DNA of 64,000 bases from Halichondria panicea (GCF_963675165.1 NC_087390.1:5383250-5447249), one strand, 5' to 3'; shown: positions 33,800 through 46,748, counted from the first letter of the stretch. Notes: generated by a model from the letters alone, not told the origin. Made by a program: numbers and translations.

Positions 33800-33904
33800 C
33801 AGTAGACTCTTATTAATCCAGTCACCCTTGGGACAGTGCAGCTTGGCCAGAATAGTGAGGTGGCTGTATTTCAGGAAATAGCCACGGCTTAAAACGACCT
33901 TACA
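33800..33904. mobile_element. Truncated family A MITE
   Basis: One end (CAGTAGACTCTTATTAATCC) and about 100 bp of the family A element, fused at about 33905 to the Death-type NLR 5' flank (GAGATTGTGAACAGCACTG). The other end is missing, so this junction marks a deletion or recombination point. Confidence 0.7.
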
Positions 33905-34023
33905 TGAGATTGTGAACAGCACTGAATAAATACAGTGACTGCATGAATGGTGGGGTACATATGATTATTCTATGATGTAATTTTGTGTCTCTTCATTGAC
34001 TCAGGCACATTAATTAATAGTGC

Positions 34024-34094
34024 AAAGTGGCTTATGATAAGCCACTTTATAGAGTTCAAAAAGGTGATAAGCCTTATCACCTTTGAACTCTATA
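34024..34094. repeat. Two adjacent hairpins in the NLR4 5' flank
   Basis: AAAGTGGCTTA-TGA-TAAGCCACTTT (34024-34048) is a perfect 11-bp stem. Next to it (34048-34094) the conserved block TTATCACCTTTGAACTCTATA is preceded by its own reverse complement. The sister genes have only the single forward block, so this is a local inverted duplication. Confidence 0.75.
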
Positions 34095-34257
34095 ATGAAT
34101 GTTGTTATCTGTGTGTGCATGTGCAATTAGCTAGATCTATGCGGTAGCAACGGCCAGTATCTCAAAGAACTTATATCAGTTATCTTAATCAAACTTATGT
34201 GGTCTTATAATACAAGTAGACCTAGTTTACCTCAGCAATTGCAAAAAAAAACTGGCA

Positions 34258-37200
34258 ATGGCTACTCAGGACAAGTTAGAGAGTGTCTCAGAAGTATTCA
34301 AAGAAGAGCTGGTACACACTAAATGTGCAACCATCAACACAACACCTGTTGGTAAGTCAATAGCAACAAAGTATGCATCAAAGTTGTAGCTCTGTATTTT
34401 GTGGTGGGTTTTACACTGTTAAAATATCCAAATCGCTGTAGATCAATCATGGCATTGTTAGAGTTCATTCTATATTTGGCAACTGAAGGAGGATAGATCT
34501 ATTATAAGTCATATGCTTGATTCAATTGTGTGTCACACAACTCATCACGAATGTAATAGGAAGTAATGACTAAAGAGCGCTTTGTGTGCACATCAATAAG
34601 TGTGCGTGTGAGTTCAATCCTTACGCTCGAATACTTGTAAAATACCCTAGAGGTCACACACCATAATAATAGTTCATTATTTATTCTTTCCTTGGCACGC
34701 AAGAGTGTGTGGGTAGTATTATATTGTTTCTTGGTTTACAGCGACTGCAGCTCAGTTGAACCAAGAGTGCTCGAATGAAGCTCTTCGCCTGTTGTCTACC
34801 AAAATTGTTGGATACAACAAATACAAGCACAAGCTGGGCCTAAGTAGTGCTGACATAGACGAAATTGATAATGATCCGAGAAGCTTTTACAGTACCCATA
34901 GCAAATTTCACGCTGCTCTACTGAAGTGGAAGAGTAAAAGTATTGATTTAGATAATCCATCAAATTCAACGGCTACTTACGGTCGATTAGTAGACATTGC
35001 TAAAGAGGACAAGGACGGAGAGGCAATTAGAGAAATTCACAAGGCTTGTGATAAGCATACAAGTAAGTTACAATAGTTCACAGCAGACATCATTAACCGT
35101 CCCAATCTTAGTAATCTAGCATGTACATGCATGTACTAACTACATGCCGCACTCATAACTCAATTCCTGTATGCTCTTATTGTAATCAGATACATGTAAC
35201 CTTATATAGTGTACTAGGGATTCTTTTACTAAACTAATGCTGTATTCACTCTAAGAATGTGTCGGGCGTTTCCTGACCTCTGTGTGTGCATATGTACCGT
35301 ACCCTCGCGAAAATAAGCCCATCTTGAATAAACGCCCATCCCCTCTTTTGCTTCGAAGTTCTTGCACGAGGGTATTTTCACTCGATTATAAGCCCACCCA
35401 GAATGAAGAGTTTTGAGCATGCGCAGTAGCTAAATGCCACATGTTGACTATTAATTTTAGTGAAGAAAGGAAGTTTTAGGTAGTAGCTAGTACGACTATA
35501 CTCCTTGCTGGACCAAGATCAGACATATAACTTTCTCTGTATGGCCCTTGAATATGTATATGCAGGGAACAAGTAGTCCTATATATGCAGAGGAAAGAAA
35601 ACACAAAGTCCAAGAAAGTTATCACACAGGCCAATTTTGCAGGTTACCTTGCCTTGGTTTCTGAAACAAAGTACCTGATAGCTGCTCTGTAGGAGTATGA
35701 CCTACCATCCTTTGGGAAGTTTCTGCAAGCAACAAATGGAGTCAAGAGTCCACTTCTTATGTTCATTCTCTTGTCATGTTTTAATCATACTCATGCATTA
35801 CATTGTTGTTGTCAATGAAATGTTCATACTATGTATTAAAAATTAATGATCATAATTATATAGAGCAAAGTGTAAACCTCGATTTGAGGCCGCGGGTGGG
35901 CGTATATTCGAATGAAAACTCGCCGTTCGCGATTAACGCCCAGTCCCCTAATAAGCCTAGACTTCTTGCAGAAAAGGGTGGGCGTATTTTCGCGAGGGTA
36001 CGGTATATGAATTCATTATGCACTAGCTGTGGCTGCTGAGTGAATATGGAATGTGTATTGGAATTATGTGATGGCCCTGAGGTACACACAGTGACATAAT
36101 TATAGTATAGGTTCTAGGTAATTGTTCAACTGAGGCTATAAGCTATGTCAATTCAACTGAGACTACATCAGTTCTAGGGTGGTACGGCAGTTTGCTTTTG
36201 CAGTTCGAGACAATTCTCTCCTTTTGTAAAGGCTAAATTACTATAAACAATTTTTCGCCATTGTGTTCGAATCTTGAATAGTACACACCCACTGGATGGA
36301 ACGGCAAAGCTCTATACACTAAACATCGGCCTCAATTCTTGACAATCAGTTCCCCATGCTCGTTGGCATGTAACTGTGTGATTGACAAACAATGGCAGTA
36401 ATTATTGTTAACTTACGCACTGATGGAACTCCATATATGGTACTGATCGCTATTTCACTTGTCAGTATTCTCAGTATTACAATTTTCTGTTTTCGTATAA
36501 TTACAATTGCAATTGATAAAAATGAGTAATTTTAAGAGATTTCAATAAGAATGTGTGTGCATGGGGTAGTTCCTTCTCGTTGTGTATGCTACAATGTATA
36601 GTCTCTGGTACATGGTATTGAGTTACATGTGAATTCACATAACTCTATTTATAGTGCCCTTTTCATGATCTGTTAAAATAGTATAGTACGTATAATACTG
36701 TGATTATACAACAGGTAACATTCCTACTGGCTCTCAACACTCCCTAACTGTGCTGACGGCCTCACCAAAAACAGCTATCGGAAAATACGCGGATTACCTG
36801 AAAAATGTGTACCTTCGATCAAAGCTCCCTCACAAAGGAAAATGGCCTCCTGCTCCCTGCAAGAAGATCATCAAGCTAGCTACCATTGAAATTGAAGATG
36901 ATCGCTCACATTTAGCATTGTGTAAGCTAAATAGATCCGAGTCGATTGATGAGTACATGCAAAACAATAGCATGAATCACATTTCAATGGAGGAGCTTTT
37001 AATTGAAAAAGACGACTCACTGCCGAAAGTCGTAATTGTTCAAGGAGTCCCAGGAATAGGCAAGTCAACTTTTGCATGGAAGTTTTGTAGAAAGTGGGCC
37101 AAAGGGAAGATCTATCAGCAGTATGATCTGGTTGTTTTGTTGCGCATGCGTGATACAAGAGTGAGAGAAGCAACCAAACTCAGCAATCTCTTCTTCTCAG

Positions 37201-39281
37201 AAGATGCCGACTTTTCGAATGAAGTAGCGAAAGCAGCCATTTCTAATAGTGGAAAAAGTACTCTCATTTTAATGGAAGGAATAGACGAGCTTCCTGCTTC
37301 TTGTTTAGCTGATGGTTGGCCTCTTTCTAACCTGCTTCAAGGTGAATTCCTTCCCCTAGTTACCATCATAGTAACCAGTAGACCCTGGGCTGTGCAGACA
37401 CTTGAGGAAAAATGTGGGGTTCAGATTTCTCGACAGGTGGAAATCTTGGGCTTCACAAGAGAAGACATCTTGAGGTACATTTCACATGCTTTCACTGAGG
37501 AGGAAAAGACAGAGTTCTTAGAGTACCTCCGCTCCCACCCTCAGCTGGAATCCATCATGCACATCCCACTGAATGCCGCTTTTGTTGTTCAGATCTACAA
37601 GCAATTTCATCGTTCTGAGCAAGCTATCCCTAGCACGTTGACCCAGCTCTACACAGCTCTTGTTGAGGGTCTCTTGCTTCGCTATATCAAGTTAAATCCC
37701 AATATCACGCATTCCCACATTGTCTATCTTAGTAACTTGCCAGAACCAATTAAATCTTATTTCCATCAACTTTGCCTACTATCTTTCATGAGCTTCACTA
37801 AGCTGACTGTTCAAGTCACATTCACCGATTCAGAAGCAGCTTTGTACGAGTGTTTTGATTTCCTGGGTCTCATGCAGTCCTCAACTGAACTCTCCATAAA
37901 TAGTGGCACCACTGTATCCCACAGCTTCCTCCATTTCACAATCCAGGAGTTCCTAGCAGCTTACCATCTCTCAAAACAGCCGTCCCAAATGCAGGAGCTG
38001 TTTTTGGAAGTTCACAGCAAAGATCCACAATTTTCAATGCTCATTACATTTCTGGTTGGATTGAACAGCAGCGTTCTGCATTGTATTAAACTGCCTGAGT
38101 CAGAATATCAAGATCTGTCCACATTTCACTTGCACTTGTTGTATGAAACACAATCCCCTAAGGACGTATGCAAGTTCTTAGGAAATATGACCGTTGTGGA
38201 ATATTATCCTGCCCTAACAAGTACATCACTTGACCTACATGCATTATCGTATTGCCTTTGCTCCAGTGAGTGTTATTGGTTTCTAAAAGTAAATCTGCGA
38301 AACTTTACATCACTCTTTCAAAACCCGGATGAGTCGTACACGGGGCAGATAAAAAGACTAGAAATTATTGATGCTTCTCGGAGTAACCTTCAATTGTTCT
38401 TTTCTCTTCCCAAGCGTCTCTTTTCAGACTTGTACAGACTTGTACTTAGATGTTGTGAACCTGTTGAATCTGTAGTTGGAGACATCTTAAGTGACGGACG
38501 GTTAATGAACTTGAAACAATTTTCTTTTCAGAATAAGACTCTTCAAGTGTCTTTTGATTTGAGCTTGATAATTGAAAGTCTGTGTACGTCTCATCCTAAT
38601 CTTGTTCACATAGGAATAGGAAGGACTGTCATCTCATCCTCTGATATGGCTGGATTATGCAAATACACCAGTTTACGCTCTCCGTCTGGCTCACCTGAGC
38701 TTACATTGTATCTTAGACGAAACATTGAAATTGAGTCCCTTAATTTGCTGATTAGTACTGTTGCATTTTCAAAGATTCTTACTCATTTGGATATTTCTCT
38801 CAACCATCTCTCAGTAGAAGAATTAGAAATGCTTTCTGTTGCTCTTTCTGCAAATTCATGTTTGAAAACTTTAGGTATGGATAATTGTTTAATCGGTGGT
38901 GAAGGAGCTGAATTGCTATCCACTGGACTGGAGAAGAATCGAACTCTCCTTGGATTGGATCTTCGCCGAAATGTCATCAATGTGAATGGAGCTGCTGCCC
39001 TGGCTTCAATGCTTACTGTGAACACTTCATTGAAAATGCTTTACCTTTCACACAACGAACACATTGGTCATGTTGGAGCTCTAAGACTGATTAGTGCACT
39101 ACAAGATGACAACAAGACTCTTGCAACACTTAGCCTCCCTGCAAAATGTGAGCCAATTGAATACGGATCGATCTCGATGAATAAAATACGAAAGAGTGGT
39201 CGCATAGAATTCATAAAGGGTTTAGTTTTAAACACAATAGCACACGAGTTCACATCATTAGACATATGGCCTTATAATTAG
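34258..39281 (+). CDS. NLR4: Death-domain / NACHT / LRR receptor
   Basis: Exons 34258-34351, 34742-35062 and 36715-39281, all phase 1, 993 residues, frame intact. Exon 1 is the shortened CARD-derived exon (MATQDKLESVSEVFKEELV). Exon 2 is the Death domain, nearly identical to those of NLR2 and NLR6. Exon 3 has GVPGIGKST, a Walker B-like LILMEGIDELP, VTSRPW, FLHFTIQEFLAAYHL, LRRs and an IWPYN ending. About 25 residues near 37690-37770 (LNPNITHSHIVYLSNLPEP) differ sharply from all sisters although both sides are nearly identical. The second intron contains a 711-bp MITE. Role by family: cytosolic sensor using Death-domain contacts. Confidence 0.88.
35295..36005. mobile_element. MITE with TACCGTACCCTCGCG ends, NLR4 intron
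   Basis: Left end TACCGTACCCTCGCGAAAAT and right end ATTTTCGCGAGGGTACGGTA are a perfect 20-bp inverted pair with TA at the borders, which suggests a TA target. It is about 711 bp long. Internal segments repeat the TAAGCCCA/GGGCGTA theme. No transposase is visible. The introns of NLR2 and NLR6 lack it. Confidence 0.85.
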
Positions 39282-40224
39282 TCTTCAGCTATAGTAAACT
39301 AATGTGCTGCCTGAAAACTTTCTCATCGTATACGTAGTTATATGATCTTTGTATTATAATATTGTTGTTACAATGTACAGTATTATAGACAACTACCATC
39401 TCATGATAACTTGTAAACTACGTCACGTACTATCACAATGATGTGAGTTTCACTTTCGACATGTAGCTATATGGGGTGATTACTAGTCAGTTAGGTTTTG
39501 TAGATACTTGATGGTTGTCTTCAAGTCAAAGCCAGCTCCACAGAACTGAGGTGCATTATTTTGGGCTCTATACTGGTTTAAAAATTAAACTGCCGACTGT
39601 ATAGAAACAACGTACCAAGTGGTGATATGCATGATAACAAAACTTGGGATGCATGACAGCATGCACTGAATAAATGCATGCATGCAGAGACTGAATATGG
39701 TGCATGGGGTGGATTGCTGAGGAGAACACTACATAAATATTCGTACATTGCCTATATAACTATTCCATTGTGTGGAAGATGATTTTTGGTAACCTACTGG
39801 TTTAAAACTGTTGTCTGTAGAGATATTACCAAATTTGGGAGGAATATTACAATATCAGCAAAATAGCCACTTTACTGGGCAAACATTATCCAAGTTACAC
39901 TGTATATAGGCTGAGTGGTAGTGTCTGGTCTATATTGGTAGTGTTGTCGACTGAGTGAAATTAATGGCATCCACAAGCTCCAACTGAAACACTTGCCAGT
40001 GGGGAGTTGATCATTCTGATGCACAGTACAGGATCTGTTAGAAAGCCTTCACTCTCTGCAACAATCTGAGTTTAGCATAATATATAGTTTGATGAACCTG
40101 TACAACTATGCATGCATGTGCATGACTGAAATAAGGGACAAGTTCGACCATCGAACCACATCATCGAATACATTTCAATCACAGATACAGAAACCCTTAC
40201 CGAGGAAATCAAGTGCATGGAGTC
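39282..40224 (+). other. NLR4 3' flank and NLR5 5' flank
   Basis: No gene. It has the same order as after NLR2: the shared 3' flank to about 39460, then the CARD-type upstream region with small deletions relative to 1960-2680. Confidence 0.5.
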
Positions 40225-40232
40225 TATATAAT
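40225..40232 (+). promoter_or_regulatory. Candidate TATA box of NLR5
   Basis: TATATAAT in the conserved AAGTGCATGGAGTC context, 539 bp before the NLR5 start codon. Confidence 0.35.
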
Positions 40233-40763
40233 ACACAGAGAGCACAGTTAGTGTAGTGGAGCCATATCTAGTCACACTGATTGGGCAGGTGTGTGTTTTA
40301 TTGCAGTCACCGTATAGCAGATCACCATCTATAATAATAGCTATATAGGTTCGGAGTTGGTCCAGCATTGGGAACAACTGCAGAGGGAAAATATCCGAAC
40401 AAATAATTGAGTGCATATAGCTAGTAATGTCATGAATAGAGAAGCATTAAGTATACAGCAATCCATATATAGCTATTATTCTAGCACCATGCACAAATTC
40501 CTATATTCCGGAGATCATCAGATTCATCGGCTCTGAATAATATTTCTAACATCTGTTACATCTACAATCTACGAACGGTCTTCAGTTTGACAAACACTCT
40601 TCACGAATTAGCAAAATTTAATTAGTCATTGTGTGGGTGTGTTACAATGCTGAGGTCTGTAGTCAAAAATAACACAACTTCTACTTGTTGTTTAGATCTA
40701 CAATTGTCTCATTTCAGTGCACAACTTAGTCAGCTAACCAATTTGACTAGATAGCTACATCAA

Positions 40764-43700
40764 ATGGCTACTCAGGACTTCAATACCTCAGCAGCCAAGG
40801 CTTTCCGTGAGCACTATGACAAACTGGTGAAATCCATCCAAGAAGCAGACCTGCCTGTGCTGGGAGCTCAGTTCTTTAGTCGACAGATAATTTCCACGGA
40901 AACAATGGAAATGGTTGGAAATGTGTCCACCTCGAGAGCTGTCAGGGTGTCCAAGTTGATGCTAGCTGTGATGACTCACCTGGACGTACATCCAGACAAG
41001 TTTGAGAGTGCCTTGGATGTCCTCAGAGAGGAGCTAGTTTATGCTGAATTTGCCAGTCTCATTGCATCGTCTATTGGTAAGTGAATAGACCTTTTAATAG
41101 TGAAAGATTTTGTGCACAAGAGATTAGTTGATTTTTTAGGATGCATTAAATCTTAGCTTAAAGTTGCGCGAGATGTTTTTATTTGTTAGCGAGGTGTTTA
41201 ATCCCAACTTTTGTGTGGCATCGCCGCATGATATGTAGGAAATGTGAATCCTGTACATGCATGTTCTGTGATTGCTGAGTAAATAGTTGAATAGTAAATT
41301 TTGCATTGAGTACAGTTAAGGTGTGCAACAATGCTTTGGTCACAAGAAAGGTGGAAATACCCTAATTGCTAGGTCAACCACAAACCATAACATTGTTATG
41401 ATTCATTCTATATTTGGTAATAGTGTGAGGAGTTGGTTTCAAAGTGTAAGTGCATTTGTGCATGGCAGTGGCTAGCCAAGGGGTAGCACCAGCCCATTGT
41501 TCCTGAAAGCCTCGATATGCTATTGAGTTACATGACATTGTGCATGTGTGCTCATGCTATAGCCTCACCTCATACTTTAGTCAATATAATAACTATAGAG
41601 CACTAAAGTGCAAACCCTCGGCCGGCTGGTGACATGATTAAGAAACCAGAAGAGTGATAATTATAAATATAATGCAGTGCATGTAGTGATGTATGACTGA
41701 GCTGTCTAGCATACACAGCAACTCGATCAGGAGCAATAAAACAGAAGCTGAGTTTTAGTGGTACATAATCATAGATGTATGCACTGTGGGTCGAGTCTCA
41801 GAGAAGTATGGCTCCTGGAGTATATAGGACCTATAGCAGTCTGCTACAGAGCTAGAGACAGCAAGCCAGACACAATTCTAGCTTTCTATTTAGCAACCCT
41901 TTTCCATTGTTCCTGGTACGGGATCACTTCAGCTGTAAATACCTAGGGTGCCTCGAATAAAGGCCGTGTGTAGTTAGCTAGCTGCCAACACAGTGCTATC
42001 GCATCCAGGTGAGTAGACTCAGAATACACAGACAGACAGACAGACAAACAGACTGACTGACTACTATAACCAGTGGTGCCGCGGCGCGCCTCGGGTTAAT
42101 TATAGTGTGCATAGCTTATAAAATAATGTTCAGCACACTTTCATACTATGATTCTAACAACAGGTAACATTCTTACTGATTCTCAACACTCCCCAACTGT
42201 GCTGATGGCCTCACCAAAAACAGCTATTGGTAAATACGCTGACTACCTGAAAACAGTGTACCTTCGATCAAAGCTCCCCGTCAAAGGAAAATGGCCTCCT
42301 GCTCCCTGTAAGAAGATCATAAAGCTAGCTACTATTGAAATTGAAAATAATCGCTCACATTTAGCATTGTGTAAGCTAAATAGGTCTGAGTCGATTGATG
42401 AGTACATGCAAAACAATAGCATGGATCCTATTTCAATGGAAGAGCTTTTAACCGAAAAAGACGGCTCACAGTCAAAAACTGTAATCGTTCAAGGGGTCCC
42501 AGGAATAGGCAAGTCGACTTTTGCATGGAAGTTTTGTAGAAAGTGGGCTAAAGGGAAGATCTATCAGCAGTATGATCTGGTTGTTTTGTTGCGCATGCGT
42601 GATACAAGAGTGAGAGAAGCAACCAAACTCAGCAATCTCTTCTTCTCAGAAAATGCCGACTTTTCGAATGAAGTAGCAATGCTAGCAGTTTCTAATGGTG
42701 GAAAACGCATTCTCCTTTTGATGGAAGGAATAGACGAACTTCCTGCTTCTTGTTTAGCTGATGGCATGCCTCTTTCTAACTTGCTTCAAGGTGATTCCCT
42801 TCCCCTAGTTACCATCATAGTAACCAGTAGACCCTGGGCTGTGCAGACACTAGAAGAAAAATGTGGAGATCAGATTTCTCGACAGGTGGAAATCTTGGGC
42901 TTCACAAGAGAAGACATCCTGAGGTACATTTCATATGCTTTCACTGAGGAGGGAAAAACAGAGTTCTTAGAGTACCTCCGCTCCCACCCTCAGCTGGAGT
43001 CCATCATGCACATCCCACTGAATGCTGCCTTTGTTGTTCAGATCTACAAGCAATTTCATCGTTCTCAGCAAGCTATCCCTAGCACCTTGACCCAGCTCTA
43101 CACAGCTCTTGTTGAGGGTCTCTTGCTCCGCTATATCAAGTCCGTTCCTGAGTTTGATAATCTCAAGGTTATCAGTGTTTCAAGCTTACCAGAACCAGTA
43201 CAAACACATTTCCATCAGCTTTGCCTACTAGCTTTCATGAGCTTCACAAAGTTGACTGTTCAAGTCACATTCACCGATTCAGAAGCAGCTTTGTACGAGT
43301 GTTTTGATTTCCTTGGTCTCATGCAGTCCTCAACTGAACTTACCATAAACACTAGTACCACTGTATCACACAGCTTCCTCCATTTCACAATCCAGGAGTT
43401 CCTAGCAGCTTACCATCTCTCTAAACAGCCATCCCAAGTGCAGGAGTTGTTTTTGGAAGTTCACAGCAAAGATCCACAATTTTCAATGCTAATCACATTT
43501 CTGGTTGGATTGAACAGCAGCGTTCTGCATTGTAATAAACTGCCAGAGTCAGAAATTCAAGATCTGTCCACATTTCACTTGCACTTGTTGTATGAAACAC
43601 AATCCCCCAAGGATGTATGCAAGTTCTTAGGAAATATGATCGTGAAACATTATCCTGCCCTAACAAGTACATCACTTGACCTACATGTATTATCGTATTG

Positions 43701-44739
43701 TCTTTGCTCTAGCAACTGTCGTTGGTCCTTAAGAATAAGCCTGAGAAACTTCTCATCACTCTTTCGCATCTCCGACGAGTTTTACAAGGGGAAAATAAAA
43801 AGACTAGAAATTATTGATGCTTCTCGGAGTAACCTTCAATTGTTATTTTCTCTTCCCAAGTGTCTCTTTTCAGACATGTACAGACTTGTAATTAGATTTT
43901 GTGAACCTGTTGAATCTGTAGTTGGAGACATCTTAAGTGACGGCCGGTTAATGAACTTGAAACAATTTTCTTTTCAGAATAAGACTCTTCAATTATCTTG
44001 TGATTTAAGCTTGATAATGGAAAGTCTGTGTGCCTCTCATCCTAATCTTGTTCACATAGGAGTAGTACGCACTGTCATATCATCCTCTGGTATGGCTGGA
44101 TTATGTAAATATATGAGTTCACGCTCTCAGCCTGGCTCACCTGAGCTTACACTGGCTCTTATACACAACAGCATTGAAACTGAATCCCTTAATTTGCTGA
44201 TTAGTACTGTTGCATTTTCAAAGATTCTTACTCATTTGGATATTTCTTTGAACCATCTCTCAGTAGAAGAATTAGAAATGCTTTCTGTTGCTCTTTCTGC
44301 AAATTTATCTTTGAAAACGTTAGGGATGGATAGTTGTTCAATCGATGGTGAAGGAGCTGAATTATTATCCACTGGACTGGAGGAGAATCAAACTCTCCTC
44401 GGATTAGATCTTCGCAATAATCCCATCAATGTGAATGGAGCTGCTGCCCTGGCTTCGATGCTTACTGTGAACACTTCATTACAAATACTTTACCTTTCAC
44501 ACAACGAGCAAATTGGTCATATGGGAGCTCTAAGACTGATCAGTGCACTACAAGAAGATGACAACAAGACTCTTGCAACACTTTGCCTCCCTGCAGAATG
44601 TGAACCAATTGAATATGGATCGATCTTGATGGACGATATACGAAAAAGTGGTCGCATAGAATTCGTCGAGAAAACCAGCTCAGCATCGAACACAATAGCA
44701 CACAAGTTTACACCATTAGAGATATGGCCTTTTAAGTAG
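40764..44739 (+). CDS. NLR5: CARD-like / NACHT / LRR receptor
   Basis: Exons 40764-41076 and 42164-44739, phase 1, 962 residues, frame intact. The CARD exon, intron and NACHT half are near-identical to NLR3. From about 43500 on the two drift apart and the NLR5 middle region looks partly like NLR1 (MIVKHYPALTSTSLD) and partly like NLR4 (LEIIDASRSNLQL). The NACHT has GVPGIGKST, LLLMEGIDELP and VTSRPW; FLHFTIQEFLAAYHL, LRRs and an IWPFK ending follow. One codon (E in LQEDDNKT) is inserted relative to all sisters. The intron lacks a ~130-bp piece present in NLR3. Role by family: cytosolic sensor signalling through CARD contacts. Confidence 0.88.
42025..42062. repeat. (CAGA)n microsatellite, NLR5 intron
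   Basis: Four to five CAGA/CAAA units then CTGA units; shorter allele-like counterpart of 22381-22425. Confidence 0.85.
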
Positions 44740-45488
44740 TTTCATGCTGTATGTAATAGTGAACACTCGCACACACCATTCACATTGATTTTGTATTACA
44801 GTTTAATGATATTTACCACTTAGTCATTTATGGTGGCACGTATCATAACATTAATAGGATGCAAGGTTCGAAGTTGGTCCGGCATTGCATGGGAATAACG
44901 CAATCAAGTAGTTAAAGTGCGTAGCTGGTAATGTTATGCAGAACAGAAACGAAGATGAAATAAACATACAATCCATATAAAGCTATACTATTCTAGTTAA
45001 GGGCATGCATTCAAACGTATGCTGGAGTGTATACATGTATTGCACAGGACCCAGATTCATCGCCTCAGTTAGTCTAGAATCTAGAATCGTTATAGTCAAT
45101 CTATAGATAATTTTTTTCAACTGAATCTAAGCTAGTCAGTTCGTGGGTGTGCATGTAGCAGGAAATGAGCTTTAATTTCCCTTGTTAGCAATAGCTGCAT
45201 GAGATCTGTGGTTATGACAACTTTTTGTACAGTTGATGTTAGTCTACAAGGCTTGTGTCATGTATTTGTGCTAATCAAACTCTCTTGTCTAATTATTAGC
45301 TCACATAAGCATTGTATGAAATAGTTGTGTATCTACATTGTAGTATTGCAGTGTTTGGTGGCTTACCAGGACCTCATGAAAAGAGTGAAAAGAAGTATTC
45401 AGTTTGAATCTCGTGGAATTGAATGCGCATGCTGTTGTCTTTACGAGAACTCTAACCTATTTGGAGATTTCCCAAACCCAACTTGAAT
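44740..45488 (+). other. NLR5 3' flank
   Basis: The first 330 bp are near-identical to the NLR3 3' flank (25086-25400). The rest is degraded CARD-type 5' flank without an exon. No gene is seen. Confidence 0.5.
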
Positions 45489-45917
45489 GTTGCTCTTTCT
45501 GCTAATTCATCTTCAGAATGACCAACTATTCAATCGATGGTGAAGGAGCTGAATTACTATCCACTGGACTGGAGGAGAATCGAACTCTCCTCAGATTGGA
45601 TCTTCGCCATAATCTCATCAATATAGCTGCCCTGGCTTCAATGCTTACTGTGAACACTTTTAAAAATGCTTTACCTTTCACACAACGAAAAAATCGATTA
45701 TGTTGGAGCTCTAAGACTGATCAGTGCACTACAAGATGATAACAAGACTCTTGCAACACTTAGCCTCCCTGCAGAATGTGAGCCAATTGAATATGGATCA
45801 ATCTTGATGGATAGTATACGAAAGAGTGTTCGCATAGATTTCATCAACAAAATTAATTCAGTGAGCACAATAGCACATAACTTTACATCATTAGACATAA
45901 TATGGCTGAATATGTAG
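45489..45917 (+). pseudogene. NLR LRR-exon 3' relic
   Basis: About 430 bp match the last three leucine-rich repeats and tail of the NLR exon (GEGAELLSTGLEENRTLL, IGxVGALRLISALQDDNKT). A short deletion at about 45512 and a frameshift at about 45660 split it into two frames; the ending reads DIIWLN instead of DIWPYN. CARD and NACHT parts are missing. Its 3' flank (45920-46350) is shared with NLR6 (54420-54850). Confidence 0.85.
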
Positions 45918-46374
45918 TTTCATGCTGTATGTGTATGTAATGAATGCACAAACTAACGTACACAGCATTAATATTGATTCGAACTTATGATCTTTTAATC
46001 AATTCTGCCTATGTATAACAAGTTAATAATCATGCAATCAATAAATTTGCCTGTGTTGTCTGTCACAGTTTGATCATGTATAATAATTACATACTGTTGT
46101 TATCCACCAACAACACTCTCACTTTCCCTATCTGACCTATGCTTTGCTGTAGTTGTTTCTCACACCCTGTTATAGCTTTGGGTGTGTGTGGATTAGTGGT
46201 GGCCAATGGCTTTCTAGGGAAAAATAGCGAAAGTGCATTTAAACTTGCGCTCTACTGCTGTGAAGTTTCCTGTATTATAGAGAACAATCAAGCGATTATG
46301 ATGACAAGTGTACGCAATTAGTTTCCACTACATCGAAATTTATGGCAGTAAATCTCCGAGGACGAGGGCGAACC

Positions 46375-46580
46375 TGCCTGCACCTATGTACAGCTTGGAG
46401 TTGTCGTTCTCATAATTATTTTGTCAAATAACAAAGTTTTGGTAGATGTACAGCTTGGGCGGCTACGCAACTTGGTTTAAGGAAATTTTTATGATTCCCA
46501 AATCGTACTGGTAAGTTGAGGTAACAAATAAGCCTTATAAGGGTATATGGAGTGGGTAGTTGTGGAGTTAGAAAAGAGAT
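46375..46580. repeat. Dispersed repeat, second copy
   Basis: Matches about 10225-10525: the ACCTGCCTGCACCTAT, AACAAAGTTTTGGTAGATGT, ATCGTACTGGTAAGTTGA and TATAAGGGTATAT segments occur in the same order, with a deletion in the middle of this copy. Noncoding, probably a decayed element. Confidence 0.7.
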
Positions 46581-46748
46581 CATGCAGCTCAGGCCCGGAT
46601 CTAGGGGGTGGGTTTCAGGCCCAAACACTCACAAAAACTAACTCAAACTAGAGCAATAAAGTGCAAACCCTCGGCTGGTGACATGATTATAAAGAAACCA
46701 GTAGAGTGATATAAACAAAACCACACCTTGAAAAGTATCATCATGCAC

